Of a stretch of DNA of 54,196 nucleotides, positions 51,437 through 54,196 are shown one piece after another. The DNA is from Dialister histaminiformans. GTDB taxonomy: Bacteria; Bacillota; Negativicutes; Veillonellales; Dialisteraceae. The notes below the pieces were generated by a model. That model made no database searches, was not told where the DNA came from, and saw only the letters and a list, made by a program, of their open reading frames with translations. Position 1 is the first letter of the stretch; each line of letters begins with the position of its first letter. The stretch lies in the NCBI RefSeq assembly GCF_900103425.1, contig NZ_FMXA01000005.1, positions 76,087 through 130,282 on the forward strand, read 5' to 3'. The translations under genes and the position numbers were made by a program.

Positions 51437-51539
51437 TGTCACTCTCTGCAAAAAAATACATAGAAATAGAATTTATTTCTTATCAGACTAGCAGAACGGG
51501 AAAGAATATACAAGCGGGGAATCAGATATTCCTATAGAT

Positions 51540-51577
51540 AAAAGGACAAAACGGTTTAATAGCTGTTTTGTCCTTTT
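51540..51577. terminator. Hairpin in divergent promoter region
   Basis: AAAAGGACAAAAC (51540-51552) pairs perfectly with GTTTTGTCCTTTT (51565-51577), and GGTTCTTT follows. It has the form of an intrinsic terminator but lies between two divergent genes and so ends neither. A small RNA end or a leader element are possible readings. Confidence 0.5.
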
Positions 51578-51615
51578 GGTTCTTTAAGGGCACTCCAAAA
51601 AAGCATGTATAGATT

Positions 51616-51624
51616 TGATACAAT
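51616..51624 (+). promoter_or_regulatory. Extended -10 promoter of the HAD hydrolase gene
   Basis: TGATACAAT matches TGnTATAAT with one change. Transcription would start near 51631, about 38 bases before the ATG at 51669. Confidence 0.5.
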
Positions 51625-51668
51625 ATAGTAAATCACGTTTGACATATCAGGGGAGGAAGGAGCGACTT

Positions 51669-52526
51669 ATGAGGGATTGGAAGGATAAACAGCCTATACT
51701 GGCTATTTGTTATGACTTTGACTATACATTGTCGCCGCAGAATATGCAGGATGGATATATTTCTTCACTTGGAGCGGATGTAGCTGAGTTCTGGAAGAAG
51801 TCCAATGATTTTGCAAAAGATAATAATATGGACAGTAATTCAGCGTATATGTATCTGATGCTGGATCTGGCGCGGGGAAAGATTGTTCTGAACCGGGAGA
51901 ATCTGGCTGCCTATGGAGCATCTGTCCATCTCTACCCTGGGGTAGAGGGATGGTTTGATCGCATTAATGCCTATGGGCGTCTGCACGGGATAACGGTGGA
52001 GCATTATATTCTGTCATCAGGTCTTCGGGAGATGATAGATGGGACGTCCATTCGTAAACATTTCCGGGCTGTATTTGCGAGTTCATATTATTACAACAGT
52101 CGTGGAGAGCCAAAGTGGCCTGCACAGGTCATCAATTATACCAATAAAACGCAGTTCCTCTTCCGGATTGAAAAGGATATTCTGGATGTAAACAGCATGG
52201 AAGTGAACAGGCATTATGGGGAAGGGGAAGTGAGAGTTCCTTTCCGGAACATAGTTTATATGGGGGACAGCCGTACGGACATTCCCTGTATGAAACTGGT
52301 AAACAGTATGGGTGGTCACTCCATTGGGATTTATGAAAATGGGCAAAAGGAACAGGTATACGATTTAGTAAAGGATCAGAGGATTCGCTACTTCGCAGAA
52401 GCCGATTACAGAGAAGGCAGCCGGCTCGATATTCTTATGAAAGCCATCATAGAAAAGACCAAAAGCTACGAAAAACTCGAGAACCTTCATCTTGAGGATA
52501 TGTGGGAGTATAGGGAGATGAGCTGA
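51669..52526 (+). CDS. HAD-superfamily hydrolase
   Basis: This 285-residue protein has motif I in AICYDFDYTLSPQNMQDG, a middle region with YILSSGLREMIDG, and the acidic motif YMGDSRTDIPCMK. These mark a HAD phosphatase; the substrate is unknown. I chose ATG 51669 because a strong RBS (GGGGAGGAAGGAG) lies just upstream, although the frame opens 54 bases earlier. It is a single gene followed by a hairpin chain. Confidence 0.85.
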   Translation: MRDWKDKQPILAICYDFDYTLSPQNMQDGYISSLGADVAEFWKKSNDFAKDNNMDSNSAYMYLMLDLARGKIVLNRENLAAYGASVHLYPGVEGWFDRINAYGRLHGITVEHYILSSGLREMIDGTSIRKHFRAVFASSYYYNSRGEPKWPAQVINYTNKTQFLFRIEKDILDVNSMEVNRHYGEGEVRVPFRNIVYMGDSRTDIPCMKLVNSMGGHSIGIYENGQKEQVYDLVKDQRIRYFAEADYREGSRLDILMKAIIEKTKSYEKLENLHLEDMWEYREMS

Positions 52527-52755
52527 AGCTCATGGTCGGCAGGAATCGCCAGGCAATTCCTGGGTCCGTATGACCTGCGGATCATAAGTCCGTGCCCTAA
52601 TATCAAAATGGCAGGTCCGCAAAATTTTCCATTTGAAAATTTCGAGGGGCGGATTCTGCGAATAGCTAAAAAGATAGGTACGAGGTTAGAGGCAGGAGGT
52701 GGGCAGACGCGCTTTGCTGGTCCGCACGTGGATTTATAATGTAAATCTGTACATT
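52515..52755. repeat. Chain of hairpins, GGTCSG-linker type
   Basis: The stems are ATGAGCT/AGCTCAT (overlapping the HAD gene end), AGGAAT/ATTCCT, TATGA/TCATA, TGCC/GGCA (52593-52613), AAATTTTC/GAAAATTT and GATTTA/TAAATC. The linkers are GGTCGG, GGGTCCG, AGTCCG and GGTCCG. GGGCGGATTCTGCGAATAGC repeats a module seen near 330, 510, 24870, 25832 and 53812. Confidence 0.65.
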
Positions 52756-52778
52756 CTTCTCTGATTGATATTTTTGCA

Positions 52779-52787
52779 TGTTATAAT
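52779..52787 (+). promoter_or_regulatory. Extended -10 promoter of the GT2 gene
   Basis: TGTTATAAT matches the extended -10 consensus exactly, the same nine bases as upstream of degV. The ATG follows about 35 bases later. Confidence 0.6.
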
Positions 52788-52822
52788 AAAATTAATAATT
52801 ACTTTTTTCATGGGAGTCTGCT

Positions 52823-53776
52823 ATGGATTTGATCACGGTTATTGTTCCCTGTTTTAATGAGGAGGCTTCGCTTCCTTATTTTTTTAGTGCTTTTGAACAG
52901 CTTAAGAAGGCTATGAGTTCGGTTGATTTTGAGCTTCTTTTTGTGGATGATGGTTCGAAGGACAGTACGCTTTCCATTATTAAACAGCTGACAGTGGAAC
53001 ATGATGAGGTAGAATATATATCCTTTTCCAGAAATTTTGGAAAGGAAGCGGCTATGTATGCAGGACTCAGGCATGCCAGGGGAGATTATGTAGTATTTAT
53101 GGACGCAGATCTGCAGGATCCTCCGTCGCTCCTTCCTGATATGTATAAGGCGGTATCGGAGGAAGGATACGATTCAGCGGCTACTCGACGTGTCACACGG
53201 GCAGGCGAACCCCCAATCCGTTCGTTTTTTGCACGGCTCTTTTATCGGTTGATGAACCGGATTTCCCGTACAGAATTGGTAGATGGGGCCAGGGATTATC
53301 GACTTATGAACCGGAAATTTGTGAACGCGCTCCTTGAATTAGCTGAATATAATCGTTTTTCAAAAGGCCTTTTTGGATGGGTAGGATTCCGTACGAAATG
53401 GTTTGCGTTTGAAAACGTAGAGAGAGTAGCGGGAGAAACTAAATGGTCCTTCTGGAAACTTCTTCTCTATGCGGTAGACGGCATCGTAGCCTTTTCCACG
53501 GTGCCCCTGATTGTTTCAACCATGTTTGGAATTCTGTCATGTCTGGCTTCATTCGTCGGAATCCTTTTTGTAGTTATCCGAAAGCTTATTATAGGAGATC
53601 CTATTCAGGGCTGGGCATCTACCATATGTATCATACTCCTCATGGGAGGCATCCAGCTTCTCTGTACAGGAATTCTAGGACAATACCTGGCTAAAACCTA
53701 CTTGGAAACAAAGAAACGACCAGTGTATATAATTAATGAGGAAAAGACAGCAAAGAGCTTAGAGCAAAGAGCTTAG
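52823..53776 (+). CDS. Polyprenyl-phosphate-type glycosyltransferase, GT2 (GtrB/DPM1-like)
   Basis: This 317-residue protein has LITVIVPCFNEEASLPYFF, LLFVDDGSKDSTLSII, FSRNFGKEAAMYAGL, and the DXD motif in FMDADLQDPPSL. Two membrane helices lie at the C-terminus (about residues 230-255 and 265-290). This is the GtrB/YkoT type, which moves a sugar to undecaprenyl phosphate for later transfer outside. It stands alone with its own promoter. A 14-bp tandem duplication covers its stop codon. Confidence 0.9.
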   Translation: MDLITVIVPCFNEEASLPYFFSAFEQLKKAMSSVDFELLFVDDGSKDSTLSIIKQLTVEHDEVEYISFSRNFGKEAAMYAGLRHARGDYVVFMDADLQDPPSLLPDMYKAVSEEGYDSAATRRVTRAGEPPIRSFFARLFYRLMNRISRTELVDGARDYRLMNRKFVNALLELAEYNRFSKGLFGWVGFRTKWFAFENVERVAGETKWSFWKLLLYAVDGIVAFSTVPLIVSTMFGILSCLASFVGILFVVIRKLIIGDPIQGWASTICIILLMGGIQLLCTGILGQYLAKTYLETKKRPVYIINEEKTAKSLEQRA

Positions 53777-53777
53777 A
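53750..53777 (+). repeat. 14-bp tandem duplication at the end of the GT2 gene
   Basis: GCAAAGAGCTTAGA occurs twice in a row (53750-53763 and 53764-53777). Because 14 is not a multiple of three, the second copy is read in another frame and supplies the TAG stop. Confidence 0.85.
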
Positions 53778-53962
53778 GCTTTGGCAGACTTGCTATGCTC
53801 GTCTGCAAGTGGATTCTGCGAATGGAATGACGACAAACCTGCTAACAAAAATCAAGTGTTTTTTGTTAACAGGAGAAGTTGTCCTTCATCCAATTTGGGG
53901 CGCACTTAATAAGCCATCCTTAAGGATAGTAAAAAAGAAATATTCATCTTTACCATTTGCCT
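53778..53962. other. Flank of IS110-family element, with hairpin
   Basis: GTGGATTCTGCGAATGG near 53811-53827 is the module that also occurs inside the hairpin chains. ACAAACCTG...CTAACAAAAA then pairs with TTTTTGTTAACAGG (about 53841-53873) as a terminator-like hairpin on either strand. The end of the IS element should lie in here, but I cannot place it. Confidence 0.4.
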
Positions 53963-54196
53963 TTACTGGTATACTTCCATTACCCGGACATAGTAGATTC
54001 GTAAAAATTTATTTAACCCGGCAATCTTTGACAGCTTTTTGTTTTTCCCTTCGGCCTCCTTCTTCAGGATATAGTTGTATACGGCATTATCTTCTGGTTC
54101 CTTATGGCTTTTAAGCATACGCATTACTTCAAATCCTATCTTGCGCAGAATGGGTGACCCTCTTTTTGAAATTCTCCTATGAGTACCCACAAATTG
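53963..54196 (-). CDS. IS110-family transposase, C-terminal part (runs off the window)
   Basis: The minus strand is open from the window edge and reads FVGTHRRISKRGSPILRK, then KKLSKIAGLNKFLRIYY and ends MEVYQ. This matches the C-terminal domain of IS110/IS116/IS902 (DEDD-type) transposases, where the RISKRGSxxLR block is conserved. The N-terminal catalytic domain lies outside. Recombinases of this family use a bridge RNA encoded beside the gene. Confidence 0.78.
   Translation of the reverse strand, partial: QFVGTHRRISKRGSPILRKIGFEVMRMLKSHKEPEDNAVYNYILKKEAEGKNKKLSKIAGLNKFLRIYYVRVMEVYQ

Overview
This window reads as a chromosome segment from a diderm member of the Firmicutes (Negativicutes, Veillonellales); Dialister or a close relative is my best guess. 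That is an inference from gene content, not a database match. Firmicute-type genes (mutS2, a DegV/DAK2 fatty-acid-kinase pair, a mraZ-led dcw cluster) sit next to genes that only make sense with an outer membrane (phosphoheptose isomerase and phosphatase, a family-9 heptosyltransferase). Base composition is moderate in the housekeeping part and clearly AT-rich in the surface-polysaccharide part.

Layout. (1) About 1-600: repeat-derived, non-coding DNA. (2) About 611-13531: division and cell-wall cluster mraZ-rsmH-ftsL-murE-murF-mraY-murD-murG-murC-ddl-ftsQ-ftsZ, with an array of 10-bp GTGG repeats at the mraZ promoter. The usual ftsI/pbp, ftsW and ftsA genes are absent from their normal slots. 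(3) 13595-18359: nrdR, an LPS-core heptose group (gmhA, gmhB, heptosyltransferase), a TrmH-type RNA methyltransferase, a ChbG/YdjC deacetylase and an ACT-domain protein. (4) 18450-24731: tRNA-Pro(GGG), htpX, ndk, a U32 peptidase-family protein and mutS2. (5) 24732-26411: decayed DNA with an IS30 transposase remnant and a broken four-helix-bundle gene between chains of hairpins. (6) 26412-28865: degV (fakB-like) and a fakA-like kinase, behind a long leader. (7) 28935-31595: a repeat-rich stretch around one phosphatase gene. (8) 31596-50686: glycolipid synthase, then a Wzx/Wzy-type surface polysaccharide locus: initiating transferase, damaged galU, galE, a complete GDP-D-glycero-D-manno-heptose gene set, glycosyltransferases, an O-acyltransferase carrying (GACA)6, LicD plus a cytidylyltransferase and an SDR enzyme, flippase and polymerase. 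(9) 51221-54196: a small secreted protein, a HAD hydrolase, a polyprenyl-type family-2 glycosyltransferase and the 3' end of an IS110-family transposase running off the window.

How it fits together. Regions 2 and 3 build the peptidoglycan precursor, divide the cell and supply the LPS core heptose. Region 8 builds and exports a heptose-containing, probably phospho-polyol-decorated and possibly phase-variably acylated polysaccharide. GmhA and GmhB functions are encoded twice, once for each heptose pathway.

The most unusual content is between the genes. One repeat family of about 125 bp folds on paper into several hairpins; its stems change with compensation while loops and flanks stay constant. 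A second class is chains of unrelated perfect hairpins joined by short conserved linkers (GTCGG or AGCC types). Both cluster at transcription-unit boundaries and in decayed DNA, and I do not recognise either as a named element.
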